Below, in pieces: positions 34,483 through 43,365 of a stretch of DNA of 64,000 bases. Below the pieces are notes generated by a model. The model had not been told where the DNA came from. It saw only the letters and a list, made by a program, of their open reading frames with translations, and did no database searches. The position numbers and the translations under genes are program-made. How positions within the stretch are numbered: position 1 is the first letter of the stretch; each line of letters starts with the position of its first letter. Where the stretch lies: the NCBI RefSeq assembly GCF_016862515.1, contig NZ_BONC01000014.1:62001-126000 (forward strand), in the 5' to 3' direction. Origin of the DNA: Asanoa iriomotensis. GTDB lineage: Bacteria > Actinomycetota > Actinomycetes > Mycobacteriales > Micromonosporaceae.

Positions 34483-35547
34483 TCAGGCCGGGATGACCGC
34501 CTCGACGATGCGCAACGGTGTGCCGGTGGGGGTGACCGCCTTGAAGCGGAGGCCGGCTCGCTCGAACAGGTCGGCGTACTCCTGCTGGCTCCGTTCGCGC
34601 CCGCCCATGACCAGCAGCATGTGCAGGTCCATCAGGGCGTCGAACGGGTTCTCCGGCGGGTCCGAGACGAGGTGCTCGTACAACACCACCCGACCGTTGG
34701 GCTGGCCCGCCTTCGCACAGTTGCTCAGCACCCGTACACACGTGTCGTCGTCCCACATGTGCAGGACCTGGCGGAACAGGTAGAGGTCGGCGTCGGCCGG
34801 CACCGAGTCGGTGCAGTCGCCGGCGACCCGGCGGCAGCGGGCGGCGATCGGGCCCTCGCGCAGCACCGGGTCGGCGTTGGCGAGGATGTTCTCGGTGTCG
34901 TAGAGCACGCCGTTGAGCTGCGGGTGTCGCTCGAGCACCGCGCGCAGCAGGGTGCCGAACCCGCCGCCCACGTCGACCACGGTGCGCACGCCCGTGACGT
35001 CGAGGGCGTCGACGAGCTTCGGGTTGAGCGCCCCCGCCTGGGCGGAATATCCGCGGTGCGTGAGCTTTCCGGCTTCGGGATCGTCCTCGGCGAAGAACCG
35101 GATGAGATCCTTGCCGTAGCGCTTCTGGAACGCCGCCTCGCCGGTGCGCACCGACTCGGGCAGCAGGTTCCACATCTCCCAGCTCCAGGTGGAGCCGGTG
35201 AGCATGATGTCCAGCACCCTTGACGGGTGGTCGGAGCGCAGGGCGCGGGATCCGGCGGTGTGTTCGTAGCGGCCGGGCGCCGTCTGGCGGAAGATCCGGT
35301 ACGCGACGAGCGCGCGCATCAGCCGGGCGAGTGCGTCGCGGTCGACGCCGACCTGTTCGGCGATGTCGGCGACGTCGGCTGGTTCGTCACCGACCGCGTC
35401 GGCGATCCGCAACATCGCGGCGGCACGGACGACGCCGCTGCCCCACCATGCCCAGCCGAGATCCATCACGGCTTGGACCTCCGGTGGACCCACCTGTGGG
35501 GCACCGGCGCAGATCGGGACGGGGGCGAAGGTTTCCTCGAAACTCAT
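34483..35547 (-). CDS. SAM-dependent O-methyltransferase (D)
   Basis: A 354-residue methyltransferase of the DnrK/acetylserotonin class, with VVDVGGGFGTLL and an intact histidine in VLHMWDD. It differs more from A and C than they do from each other. Start ATG 35547 is the first that gives normal family length; the frame is open to 35688 but upstream starts lack a ribosome binding site. Divergent from the SDR gene at 35724 across 176 bases with no obvious operator. Confidence 0.85.
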   Translation of the reverse strand: MSFEETFAPVPICAGAPQVGPPEVQAVMDLGWAWWGSGVVRAAAMLRIADAVGDEPADVADIAEQVGVDRDALARLMRALVAYRIFRQTAPGRYEHTAGSRALRSDHPSRVLDIMLTGSTWSWEMWNLLPESVRTGEAAFQKRYGKDLIRFFAEDDPEAGKLTHRGYSAQAGALNPKLVDALDVTGVRTVVDVGGGFGTLLRAVLERHPQLNGVLYDTENILANADPVLREGPIAARCRRVAGDCTDSVPADADLYLFRQVLHMWDDDTCVRVLSNCAKAGQPNGRVVLYEHLVSDPPENPFDALMDLHMLLVMGGRERSQQEYADLFERAGLRFKAVTPTGTPLRIVEAVIPA

Positions 35548-35723
35548 GGGCGACCCAATCCGAAAGCGACGAGAACTCGATACCGCCATGAAGGTTGGCA
35601 ATGCCGCGTCGTGGCCGGTTGGAGACCCGCTCAACCCTTCCGGTGTTGCTTGTGACTCGAGGACTCGTCCAATCCGTTGGCTCAGCATGGGCGCAACTTG
35701 GGCGGCGTACGACGGAGGACCGG

Positions 35724-36521
35724 ATGGATCTGGGGCTGAACGGAAAGGTCGTGTTCCTCACCGGCGGCAGCGGCGGCATCGGCGCGACGACCGCCCGGAT
35801 GCTCGGCGAAGAGGGCGCCCGCGTGGCACTGACGTACCGCGACGGGCGCGACGCGGCGGAGAAGGTCGCGGCCGACATCGAAGGCGGCGGCGGTACGGCC
35901 ATGGTCGTGCGGTACGACCTGACCGATCCCGTGTCGATCCGCGCCGCGGTCTCGCAGGTGATCACCGACTGGGGCGGAATCGACGTGCTCGTCGCGTGTG
36001 CCTCTACCGCCGGCGCGCCCGGTCGGCACGGCGTCCCGTTCCAGCAGGTACCGATAGAGAAGTGGCGGACGGAGCTGCACGAGGTCGAGGGGCAGTTCCA
36101 CACCGTGCGGGACGTGCTGCCGACCATGAAAGAGCGCGGCGGCGGCCGGATCGTGCTGCTCTCGGCGAGCCTGGTCCGGCACGGCCGGGCGGGCAACGAG
36201 GGATACGTCGCCGCGAAGAGCGCGATCCATGGGCTCAGCCGGACACTCGCCACCGAACTGGTCACCGACGGCATCCTGTGCAACGTCGTCGCCCCAGGCC
36301 CCACCGTCACCGACCGCCTCCTGCGCGAGCAACTGCCCGACGACCTCGCCGCGGAGGTGCGTCACGCCGGACCCGCCCGGGCGCGTGAAATCCTCGACCG
36401 GAAGTTGCCGCACCTGCGGTTCTCCACGCCGGAGGAGGTCGCCCGCGTGGTGTGCTTCTTCGGGTCCTGGGCCAACGGCAACGTCACCGGTGACGTGGTC
36501 TACGTAGCTGGTGGCCGTTGA
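35724..36521 (+). CDS. Short-chain dehydrogenase/reductase (A)
   Basis: A 265-residue SDR with TGGSGGIG cofactor loop and the active-site pair Ser (LLSAS) and YVAAK. The usual NNAG motif is changed to ACAST. ATG follows GGAGG. It lies just before the PadR regulator and the DrrAB exporter, and probably reduces a ketone or quinone of an intermediate. Its stop is 12 bases before the PadR site. Confidence 0.85.
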   Translation: MDLGLNGKVVFLTGGSGGIGATTARMLGEEGARVALTYRDGRDAAEKVAADIEGGGGTAMVVRYDLTDPVSIRAAVSQVITDWGGIDVLVACASTAGAPGRHGVPFQQVPIEKWRTELHEVEGQFHTVRDVLPTMKERGGGRIVLLSASLVRHGRAGNEGYVAAKSAIHGLSRTLATELVTDGILCNVVAPGPTVTDRLLREQLPDDLAAEVRHAGPARAREILDRKLPHLRFSTPEEVARVVCFFGSWANGNVTGDVVYVAGGR

Positions 36522-36532
36522 CTCTCCGACGT

Positions 36533-36555
36533 AGAGTACTCGGTGTAAAGTATTC
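36533..36555 (+). promoter_or_regulatory. Putative PadR autoregulatory site
   Basis: Half-sites AGAGTACT and AAGTATTC separated by seven bases with a GGTG core, 21 bases before the padR start. The same element occurs, reversed, at 26429-26451 upstream of the MMPL pump with 20 of 23 identical bases. PadR repressors usually bind their own promoters and are released by the antibiotic they sense. Confidence 0.68.
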
Positions 36556-36576
36556 GCCTAGAGGAGCACCACACCC

Positions 36577-37248
36577 ATGCCGCCGTCCAAGCTGACCAAC
36601 CCGCTGGCCCTGGCCGTCCTCGCCTGCCTCGCGGAGCGGCCGATGCATCCATACGAGATGGCCACGACGCTTCGCGAGCGGGGCACGGACGAGAGCATCA
36701 AGCTCAACTACGGATCGCTCTACACCGTCGTCGACACCCTGCAGCAACGGGAGTTGATCGATGCGCAGGAAGTGTCGCGCGAGGGTCGGCGGCCGGAGCG
36801 GACCGTGTACCGGATCACCGTCGCCGGCCGGCAGAAGCTCGTCGAGTGGCTCACCGAGCTGCTCAGCAAGCCGGCGAAGGAGTTCACCCAGTTCGAGGCC
36901 GGCCTGTCCCTCATGCCGGTGATACCGCCGTCCGATGTGGTGGTCCTGCTCCGTGCCCGGTGCCAGCAGCTGGAGCAGGAGATCGTCCGGCTGGAGGAGG
37001 GGTGTCGGCTCGCGAGGGAGCGATCGCGGGCGCGGCTGTTCGCGATCGAAGGGGAATACCGGATCGCGCTGCGCCGGGCCGAGCTGGAGTTCTCCGCCGG
37101 CTTGGCCGACGACATCGAGTCCGGCGCCCTGGAAGGCACCGAATGGTGGACCCGGGTGCACGAGTTGCTGGCAACGGCGCCGGCGAACAGCGCGGTCAGC
37201 GACGTTATGCCGCTGCCCTACGGTGCTGCGCAGGCCGAAGTCGGCTGA
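36577..37248 (+). CDS. PadR-family transcriptional regulator
   Basis: A 223-residue PadR protein: winged helix (residues about 8-85, with HPYEMATTLRERG and YGSLYTVVDTLQQR) and a long helical C-terminal dimerisation arm. GAGGAGC precedes the ATG. It is followed by DrrA/DrrB-type exporter genes and preceded by a 23-base site shared with the MMPL pump, so it probably represses both exporters until the product or an intermediate binds. It may also be co-transcribed from the SDR gene. Confidence 0.9.
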   Translation: MPPSKLTNPLALAVLACLAERPMHPYEMATTLRERGTDESIKLNYGSLYTVVDTLQQRELIDAQEVSREGRRPERTVYRITVAGRQKLVEWLTELLSKPAKEFTQFEAGLSLMPVIPPSDVVVLLRARCQQLEQEIVRLEEGCRLARERSRARLFAIEGEYRIALRRAELEFSAGLADDIESGALEGTEWWTRVHELLATAPANSAVSDVMPLPYGAAQAEVG

Positions 37249-37372
37249 CGGCGCGGCGCCTACCGGAGTCCACGCGCACATTCTCAGTTCACGCCAGTGT
37301 GCCCGAGAAATCTTGTGGTGACGGCCCCGGGAATCCCCTCGCGGGCGACGAGCCCGAGAGGAATGGAGAACC

Positions 37373-38389
37373 GTGACGATCCACCAAGCGCCTGCACGCT
37401 CCGTGGAGCAGAAAAGCACTGGCGGGTTCGCCATCGAGGCCGAGGACCTCGTCAAGTCGTACGGTGAGGTCCGCGCCCTGCAGGGGTTGACCTTCTCCGT
37501 GCCCGCCGGGGGAATCTTCTCGCTGCTCGGACCCAACGGGGCAGGCAAGTCGACGACCGTGAAGATCCTCACGACGCTGAGTCGCGCGGACTCCGGCCGG
37601 GCGACCGTCGCCGGGCACGACGTCGGGCGTCAGCCGAACAAGGTCCGGCGCGCGATCGGCTACGTGTCGCAGAAGTCGGCCGTCGACCCGGAGGCGACCG
37701 GCGTCGAGAACCTCACCCTGCAGGGCCAGCTCTACGGCCTGCGCGGTGCCCCGCTCAAGCAGCGGGTCGCCGAGTTGCTGGACCAGTTCCACCTCACCGC
37801 CGAGGGCGGGCGGCTGGTCCGGACGTACTCCGGCGGCATGCAGCGCAAGCTGCACGTGGGGATGGGCCTGCTCCACCGGCCGTCGGTGCTGTTCCTCGAC
37901 GAACCCACCATCGGGCTCGATCCGGAGGCCCGGGCGGAGATATGGCAGGAGATCTCCCGGCTGGCCACCGACGAGGGGCTGACCGTCCTGCTGACCACCC
38001 ACTATCTCGACGAGGCGGACCGGTTGGCCGACCGGATCGCGATCGTCGACGCGGGCAAGGTCGTCGTGGAGGGCACCTCGGAGGAGCTCAAGGGCGAGCT
38101 GCGCGGCGACACGGTGCAGTTCGAGTTCGCCGAGCCACCGAACGCGGAACTGGTCAACCGGGTGCTGTCCGATCAGGACGACGCGATGAGCGAGATCAAG
38201 ATCGACGGGCGCGTCCTGCGTGCCCGGGTGGGCAACGGTGCCACCGCGCTGCCGGCGACGTTGGCCGCGCTGACGGCCGCGGGCGCCACGGTCGCGGCCG
38301 CTACCGTTTCCCGGCCTTCCCTCGACGACGTCTACCTCCGCTACACCGGCCGCGCTTTCCACAACACCGGAAACGAGGTTCCCCGATGA
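37373..38389 (+). CDS. DrrA-like ABC exporter ATPase
   Basis: A 338-residue ATPase of the daunorubicin-resistance class. Walker A is GPNGAGKST, the signature is YSGGMQRKL, and Walker B is VLFLDEPTIGLDP. It has the C-terminal regulatory tail typical of DrrA. GTG start after GGAATGGAG. It overlaps the permease gene by four bases (ATGA). The pair probably pumps the finished polyketide and gives self-resistance. Confidence 0.93.
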   Translation: MTIHQAPARSVEQKSTGGFAIEAEDLVKSYGEVRALQGLTFSVPAGGIFSLLGPNGAGKSTTVKILTTLSRADSGRATVAGHDVGRQPNKVRRAIGYVSQKSAVDPEATGVENLTLQGQLYGLRGAPLKQRVAELLDQFHLTAEGGRLVRTYSGGMQRKLHVGMGLLHRPSVLFLDEPTIGLDPEARAEIWQEISRLATDEGLTVLLTTHYLDEADRLADRIAIVDAGKVVVEGTSEELKGELRGDTVQFEFAEPPNAELVNRVLSDQDDAMSEIKIDGRVLRARVGNGATALPATLAALTAAGATVAAATVSRPSLDDVYLRYTGRAFHNTGNEVPR

Positions 38390-39162
38390 CCGTCGCGCTC
38401 GCCAACTCCCGGCAGATCAGCGTCCGCCACCTGCGCGCGCTCGCCCGCCAGCCGTACTGGATCGCGGTCACCCTGGTTCAGCCGATCGTCTGGCTGCTGC
38501 TGTTCGGCGAGTTGTTCAAGCGGGTCGCCGACCTGCCCGGCTTCACCGGTGCCTCCTACATCGCCTACCTCACGCCGGGCATCGTGGTGATGACCGCCGT
38601 GTTCGCCAACGGCTGGAGTGGGATGACCTACATCCAGGACATGGACCGCGGCATCATGGACCGGTTCCTGGTCTCGCCGGCCAGCCGTGCCGCGCTGATC
38701 GCCGGCGGCCTCGGCTACCAGGCGGTGATCACCATCATCCAGGCGGTCATCATCATCGGGCTCGGCTTCGCGGTCGGCGCCCGGTTCGAGGGCGGCTTGG
38801 GGGTCATGCTGGTGTTCCTGCTCGGCGCGGTGGTGCTGGGCGCGGCGTTCGCGGCGCTGTCGAACCTCATCGCGCTGCTGGTACGTCGCGACGAGTCGGT
38901 GGTCGCCGCGGTCAACTTCCTGCTCCTGCCGCTGTCGTTCCTGTCAGCGATGTTCCTCCCGGAGACGTTGATGCCGGGCTGGATGCAGGCGGCGGCCCGC
39001 TTCAACCCGGTCAACTGGGCGGTCGAGATCGGCCGGCAGACGATCGAGGCCGATGTGGACTGGGCGCTCATCGGCACCCGGATGCTCTACCTCGCGCTCT
39101 TCGCCGGCGTTCTCGCTTACCTGTCGGCCCGCGCTTTCCGCAGCTACCAACGGTCGATCTGA
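38386..39162 (+). CDS. DrrB-like ABC-2 type exporter permease
   Basis: A 258-residue permease with six membrane helices of the ABC-2 fold, including YLTPGIVVMT and a conserved FNPVNW near the end. It is translationally coupled to the DrrA-like ATPase. Last gene of the plus-strand SDR-padR-drrAB run, ending at a strong hairpin. No separate accessory protein is seen. Confidence 0.92.
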   Translation: MTVALANSRQISVRHLRALARQPYWIAVTLVQPIVWLLLFGELFKRVADLPGFTGASYIAYLTPGIVVMTAVFANGWSGMTYIQDMDRGIMDRFLVSPASRAALIAGGLGYQAVITIIQAVIIIGLGFAVGARFEGGLGVMLVFLLGAVVLGAAFAALSNLIALLVRRDESVVAAVNFLLLPLSFLSAMFLPETLMPGWMQAAARFNPVNWAVEIGRQTIEADVDWALIGTRMLYLALFAGVLAYLSARAFRSYQRSI

Positions 39163-39167
39163 CGGCA

Positions 39168-39209
39168 CCGGGGCGGGTCTGGAACGGGGGGTGACCAGAC
39201 CCGCCCCGG
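39168..39209. terminator. Bidirectional terminator hairpin
   Basis: A perfect 15-base stem (39168-39182 with 39195-39209) around a 12-base loop. It lies between the convergent drrB-like and anthrone-oxygenase-like genes and marks the end of the large minus-strand PKS operon. Confidence 0.85.
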
Positions 39210-39244
39210 CGGTCCACGAGGTGCGCCAGGTGGGCCGCATGCCG

Positions 39245-39706
39245 TCAGAGCAACAGGATGACCATGAAGGCGTTGACCGCGAGGGCGAGAACTGCGAGCC
39301 CGGTCCGCAGCAGGTGCCAGCGCCGCCAGATCGGGCGCGGGTCCTCCCAGTCGACCGGGATCGACTCCGGGTCGAGCACCTTGACCGTCCGGTTGAGCGG
39401 CACGTTGCAGAAGTGCGAGACAACCGAGACGGCGAGCAGCAGCACGGCCGCGACGACGAACCCGAGCCGGGCCGCCGGTTCGGCCACGACGAACGCGAGC
39501 ACCAGGTCGACGACCGTGGAGCCGAGCACGATCAGCGGCATGGTGGGATCCCAGTGCCGACCGATCCGCTGGTGCACGTACACGTAGGTGCTCGGGGGCA
39601 TGGTGCGCAGCGCCGGCACCACGCTGAGCGCTACGGCGAACAGCACACCGGCGGTCAGCCCGCTACCGATGATCACCGTCAGGCCGAGCAGTTCGGCGGC
39701 GGACAT
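39245..39706 (-). CDS. Anthrone-oxygenase-like membrane protein (DUF1772) (A)
   Basis: A 153-residue protein with four membrane helices and the conserved stretch NVPLNRTVK followed by DPRPIWRRWH. This matches the DUF1772/anthrone oxygenase family, whose members oxidise anthrones to quinones in aromatic polyketide pathways without a metal or flavin that can be seen in sequence. A paralogue is at 44149. Start 39706 is one base from the stop of the flavin oxidoreductase gene. Last gene of the large PKS operon. Confidence 0.8.
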   Translation of the reverse strand: MSAAELLGLTVIIGSGLTAGVLFAVALSVVPALRTMPPSTYVYVHQRIGRHWDPTMPLIVLGSTVVDLVLAFVVAEPAARLGFVVAAVLLLAVSVVSHFCNVPLNRTVKVLDPESIPVDWEDPRPIWRRWHLLRTGLAVLALAVNAFMVILLL

Positions 39707-39707
39707 G

Positions 39708-40559
39708 TCAGCCGATCGCTTTGGCGATGAGCTCGACCTGAGCGGGATCGGTGGTGCAGGGCAACAGGATCGTCTCGTCACAGCCCGACTCGGCGAGCTT
39801 GGCGAGGTGGTCGCGCAGCTGTGCCGGCTCGGTCAGCACGCCGGCCAGGACCCGGGCGCCGTGCGGACCGGCGTGCGCGTAGTACGGCTTGAGGTACGCC
39901 TCGGCTTCGGCTCTCGCGTCCGGCCCGAAGCAGGCGTAACCGAGGCTCACCAGGCGGGGCCGATCGTCGCGGCCGTGCTGGGCCCAGATCGCGTGCAGCC
40001 GGCGGACCAGCTCCGGGTAGGGGGTCGCGGAGCTGCCGCCCGCGATCCAGCCGCTGCCGTATGTCGCCGCCCGGTGCATCGCGTACGGCGAGTGGCCGCC
40101 CACCAGCACCGGCACCGTACCGCCCGGCGGTCGCGGGCCCAACGCCGTCTCGCCGTTCCACAGCCGCGACATCTCGGTGAGCAGGGCATCGAGGCGTCGG
40201 CCCCGCACCCTGAACGGCACCCCGTTCGCTTCGAAGTCGTCGGCGCGGTCGCCCGCCCCCACGCCGAGCACGAGGCGTCCGCCGGAGATATGGGCCAGCG
40301 TGGCCAGCTGCTTGGCGAGCACCGCGATGCCGTTGGACCGGTATCCGCCGAGGAGCACGGTGGTGGTGAGCCGGATCCGTTCGGTCGCCGCGGCCGCCGC
40401 CGCGAGCGTGATGAGCGGCTCGTAGTTGTCGTACGCGAGGCGGTCCAGCACGCTCAGACTGGCGAAGCCGGTCTCCTCGGCGCGGCGGGCCCACTCCAGC
40501 AACCGTGCGCCGGTCACACCGGGCACTGTGGACGGCAGACCGATGCCGACCTCCATCAT
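39708..40559 (-). CDS. LLM-class flavin-dependent oxidoreductase (B)
   Basis: A 283-residue TIM-barrel enzyme of the luciferase-like group (LATLAHISGGRLVLGVGAG near residue 90, LVGGHSPYAMHRAATYG later). FMN or F420 could be the cofactor. It is shorter than and not closely related to enzyme A at 19613. Start: two ATGs in tandem after AGGAGG, 40559 and 40556. Packed between the anthrone-oxygenase-like and dehydrogenase genes in the PKS operon. Confidence 0.86.
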   Translation of the reverse strand: MMEVGIGLPSTVPGVTGARLLEWARRAEETGFASLSVLDRLAYDNYEPLITLAAAAAATERIRLTTTVLLGGYRSNGIAVLAKQLATLAHISGGRLVLGVGAGDRADDFEANGVPFRVRGRRLDALLTEMSRLWNGETALGPRPPGGTVPVLVGGHSPYAMHRAATYGSGWIAGGSSATPYPELVRRLHAIWAQHGRDDRPRLVSLGYACFGPDARAEAEAYLKPYYAHAGPHGARVLAGVLTEPAQLRDHLAKLAESGCDETILLPCTTDPAQVELIAKAIG

Positions 40560-40577
40560 GACCCCTCCTGCCAATGC

Positions 40578-41492
40578 TCAGTTGACCGGAGCGACCACGA
40601 CGTCTCCGGTGGACCGCACCGGCGACGCCGGTGCCACGATCTCCGCCACGACGGCGGCGTCCTGCTCGCCGAGCCCACGCTCCGCAGCCTCGTGGAACAG
40701 CCGACCGGCTGTTTCCGTCAGCGGAAGTCGCAGATCGCCCAGCGCTGCCTCCGTGGTGATGAGGTCGAGATCCTTCGCCATCAGGCTGGCCCGGAAGCCA
40801 GCCGGGTCGTATCGGCGGTTGCGCATGAAGTCGGCCCGGAACTGCAGCACCGGCGATCGCCAGCCACTGTTCATGATCGCGGCGAGAACCAGGTCCCGGT
40901 CGAGGCCACGCTGCTCGCAGAAGGCGACCGCCTCCGCCAGCGCGGCGGTCTGCGCGCCGAGCAGCAGGTTGAACGCCAACTTCAGCATGCTCGCCTGGCC
41001 GGCCGGGCCCAGGTGCCGGATCTCCTGTGCGATCGCGGCCAGGACGTCACGCACCTCGTGCGCGTCGCCCTCCTCGCCGGCGGTGAAGACACGCAGTTGG
41101 CCGGCGAGCGCCATGGGCGGGTTGCCGACCACGCACGCTTCGACCCGGCGGATTCCGCGCGACCGTAGCCGGGCGTCGGCCTCGCGGGCGTACGCGGGCG
41201 ACACGGTGGAGGTGTCGATCACGATCGTGTCCGGCCGCAGGTGCTCCAGCAGCTGGCCGAACAGGATCTGATCCACCGCCGCTTCGTCGCTCAGGCTCAG
41301 CAGCACCACGTCGGCTGCTCTGGCGGCCTCGGTCGGCGTTTCCAGCACGGTCGCGCCGGCACTGCGCAGCGGCTCCGCCTTGGCCCGGGTGCGGTTGTGT
41401 ACGGCGATCGGGAAGCCGGCGCCGAGCAGGCGGCGGGCCATCCCACCGCCCATGTTGCCCAGCCCGATGACCGCCAGCCGGGGGACGCTCAC
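40578..41492 (-). CDS. Beta-hydroxyacid dehydrogenase-family oxidoreductase
   Basis: A 304-residue NAD(P)-dependent enzyme. The Rossmann loop is IGLGNMGGG, the substrate loop RVEACVVG, and the catalytic lysine lies in ASMLKLAFN. All key sites are intact, unlike the paralogue at 15426. It may reduce or oxidise a polyketide hydroxyl, ketone or imine; the true substrate is unknown. GTG start overlapping the end of the SchA/CurD-like cyclase gene by four bases, inside the PKS operon. Confidence 0.85.
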   Translation of the reverse strand: MSVPRLAVIGLGNMGGGMARRLLGAGFPIAVHNRTRAKAEPLRSAGATVLETPTEAARAADVVLLSLSDEAAVDQILFGQLLEHLRPDTIVIDTSTVSPAYAREADARLRSRGIRRVEACVVGNPPMALAGQLRVFTAGEEGDAHEVRDVLAAIAQEIRHLGPAGQASMLKLAFNLLLGAQTAALAEAVAFCEQRGLDRDLVLAAIMNSGWRSPVLQFRADFMRNRRYDPAGFRASLMAKDLDLITTEAALGDLRLPLTETAGRLFHEAAERGLGEQDAAVVAEIVAPASPVRSTGDVVVAPVN

Positions 41493-41878
41493 GGCACCCG
41501 GTCCTCGGCGACGTGTGTGTCGATGGACAGTTGTGAGATGCACCGCATCGTGGCGTCGCGGAAGTACCGCTGAAACCCTTCCGGGGTACGCGAGTCGCGC
41601 GGTATCGCGAGGTAGGGGGCCAGCTTCTCCTCGAGGAGGTGCACGCCCCGCTGGGTAGCCATGTGGCGGCCGATCGCGCGGAAGTCGCCAGAGTAGTGGA
41701 TCATCCGGACCATCACGTCGTCCTTGATGAAAACCGCGGTGCCCAGCAACTTGCCCACTTCGTTGCCGTCGTCGTCGCGCATGACGGGCGTGTCGACCCG
41801 GCGGAAGTTGGCGAAGATCTCGGCGATCTCGTCTTCGTGGCCCGGCTGTACGTGATAGGTGATCGCGGCGTAAGGCAC
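41489..41878 (-). CDS. SchA/CurD-like polyketide cyclase-family protein
   Basis: A 129-residue ferredoxin-like-fold protein. The run AAITYHVQPGHEDEI, GTAVFIKDD, RHMATQRGVH and TMRCISQLS matches the SchA/CurD-like proteins of spore pigment and pentangular polyphenol clusters. They are thought to help cyclise or oxidise the nascent aromatic chain; the exact reaction is not settled. GTG start shares one base with the stop of the SDR gene, a tight translational coupling. Confidence 0.8.
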   Translation of the reverse strand: MPYAAITYHVQPGHEDEIAEIFANFRRVDTPVMRDDDGNEVGKLLGTAVFIKDDVMVRMIHYSGDFRAIGRHMATQRGVHLLEEKLAPYLAIPRDSRTPEGFQRYFRDATMRCISQLSIDTHVAEDRVP

Positions 41879-42621
41879 TACATTCCTCCATCGACGTTGA
41901 GCGTCGTACCGGTGACGTACCTCGATGCATCGCTGACCAGGAACAGCACCGCCGCCGCCACGTCCTCGGCCGTGCCAAGGCGCCCGAGCGCGGTCATCGC
42001 CTTGATGCGTTCGACCATCTCGGGCGGCGGGCCGTCGTCGGGCCCGGTCTCGATGACGCCCGGCGCCACGGTGTTGACCCGGATGCCGCGGCGGCCGACC
42101 TCTTTCGACAGCGACCGGGTCAGTCCCAGCAGCGCGGCTTTGGACGCGGCGTAGTGTGCCCCGCCCGGTCGGCCGCGCAACGCGACGGAAGCACCGATGT
42201 TGACGATGGACCCGTTGTCGGTGAGGCGCTTGAGCGCCCCCTGGCTCACCAGGAAGGCGCCGGTCAGGTTGGCGTCGAGGACCCGCGCCCACTCCTCGGG
42301 GGTGAGCTTCTCGATCGGTGCGTGACCGTCGACGCCGGCGTTGTTGACCACGCCGTCCAGGCCACCCAAGGCGTCGCGGCACTCCTCGATCAAATCGTCC
42401 ACATCGATTGGGCTGGTGATGTCGGCCCGGACCACCCGGTGCGGGCCGCCCTCCTTGTCCAGCTCGCGCCGCAGTTCGTCGGCGCTTTCCTCGTCGTGGC
42501 GAAAGCACACCACCAGCTGGGCGCCCGCGCCTGCGCAGGCCAGGGCGGTGCGGCGGCCGATGCCCCGGGTGCCGCCGGTGATGAGCACACGTTTTCCTGC
42601 GAGTGGGAGTTGCCCGTTCAT
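41878..42621 (-). CDS. Ketoreductase, FabG-like SDR (B)
   Basis: A 247-residue SDR with TGGTRGIG, NNAGVD, a serine in NIGAS, and the YAASK active-site pair; C-terminal NVDGGM as in FabG. Likely NADPH-dependent reduction of one carbonyl of the poly-beta-ketone or of a ring intermediate. A sister SDR at 43365 shares the same motifs, so two distinct ketones are probably reduced. Within the PKS operon. Confidence 0.88.
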   Translation of the reverse strand: MNGQLPLAGKRVLITGGTRGIGRRTALACAGAGAQLVVCFRHDEESADELRRELDKEGGPHRVVRADITSPIDVDDLIEECRDALGGLDGVVNNAGVDGHAPIEKLTPEEWARVLDANLTGAFLVSQGALKRLTDNGSIVNIGASVALRGRPGGAHYAASKAALLGLTRSLSKEVGRRGIRVNTVAPGVIETGPDDGPPPEMVERIKAMTALGRLGTAEDVAAAVLFLVSDASRYVTGTTLNVDGGM

Positions 42622-42679
42622 GACCTCATCCGTCCGATCTCCGGGTGGTCGGCGTTGCTATCGTCGCGAACCAGGGTTG

Positions 42680-43021
42680 TCAGGTGCTCGAGGAGCGCTG
42701 GAGTGGAACGTCGTCGCCGCGGTACGCCGCCGTCACCTCGTAGAGGCCGAACGCGCTGCCCCGCGACGTGTCGTGGAAGTCCCGCAACGGCGCCGTGGTG
42801 GCGCGGTGCGCGGAGCCGCGCTCCCACGCGCGAAACGCGTCGAGGCTCTCCCACTCGCTGATCACGATGAACCGTTCCGGCTCGTAGACCGAGCGGAGCA
42901 GTTCGTTGCCGAGCAGGCCGGCGGTGCCGGCGAGCTCCGTCGAGACCCGGTGGTAGGTGGCCGTGACCGCCTCGCCGTCCGGTGCGACGGCGTAGAGGAG
43001 AACCCGTACCCGCGCGCTCAT
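42680..43021 (-). CDS. Antibiotic biosynthesis (ABM) monooxygenase (A)
   Basis: A 113-residue dimeric ferredoxin-like-fold protein (FIVISEWESLDAFRAWERG is the recognisable core). ABM enzymes such as ActVA-Orf6 oxidise anthrones or hydroxylate rings with oxygen and no cofactor. The companion ABM gene at 43018 overlaps by four bases. Both probably take part in quinone formation, together with the two DUF1772 proteins. Confidence 0.82.
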   Translation of the reverse strand: MSARVRVLLYAVAPDGEAVTATYHRVSTELAGTAGLLGNELLRSVYEPERFIVISEWESLDAFRAWERGSAHRATTAPLRDFHDTSRGSAFGLYEVTAAYRGDDVPLQRSSST

Positions 43022-43365
43022 CGCGATGCCGCGCCGGTCATCCCGTAGATCACCCGCATCGTGGTCATCGAACCCTTCGAGCGGTACGGGTGCAGTTGCT
43101 CGCGATGCTTGACGTGCGCCTCGCTCTTCTCGAACTCGCGGAACCGCGCCTCGTCGACCCAGTCGCTGACCACGTAGTACACCGACTTGTCCTCGGCGCC
43201 GCGGGACAGCCAGTGGCCGAGGTTGGCCGGATGGGTGACGATCGCGCTGCCGACCCGGTGCCAGGTCTGCTCGAACTCGTGCTCCATCCCGGGGTGGATC
43301 TCCATCCGCAGCAACACCCGGAACGGGATGCCCTCAGCGTCGTTCGGTCCGTTCGCGCCCGACAT
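43018..43365 (-). CDS. Antibiotic biosynthesis (ABM) monooxygenase (B)
   Basis: A 115-residue ABM-fold protein with YYVVSDWVDEARFREFEKS as the core helix-strand unit. It may form a hetero- or homodimer with the neighbouring ABM gene. Cofactor-free oxygenation of a phenol or anthrone is the family's usual activity; other members are cyclases, so a ring-closing role is also possible. It shares one base with the stop of the SDR (C) gene at 43365. Confidence 0.82.
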   Translation of the reverse strand: MSGANGPNDAEGIPFRVLLRMEIHPGMEHEFEQTWHRVGSAIVTHPANLGHWLSRGAEDKSVYYVVSDWVDEARFREFEKSEAHVKHREQLHPYRSKGSMTTMRVIYGMTGAASR

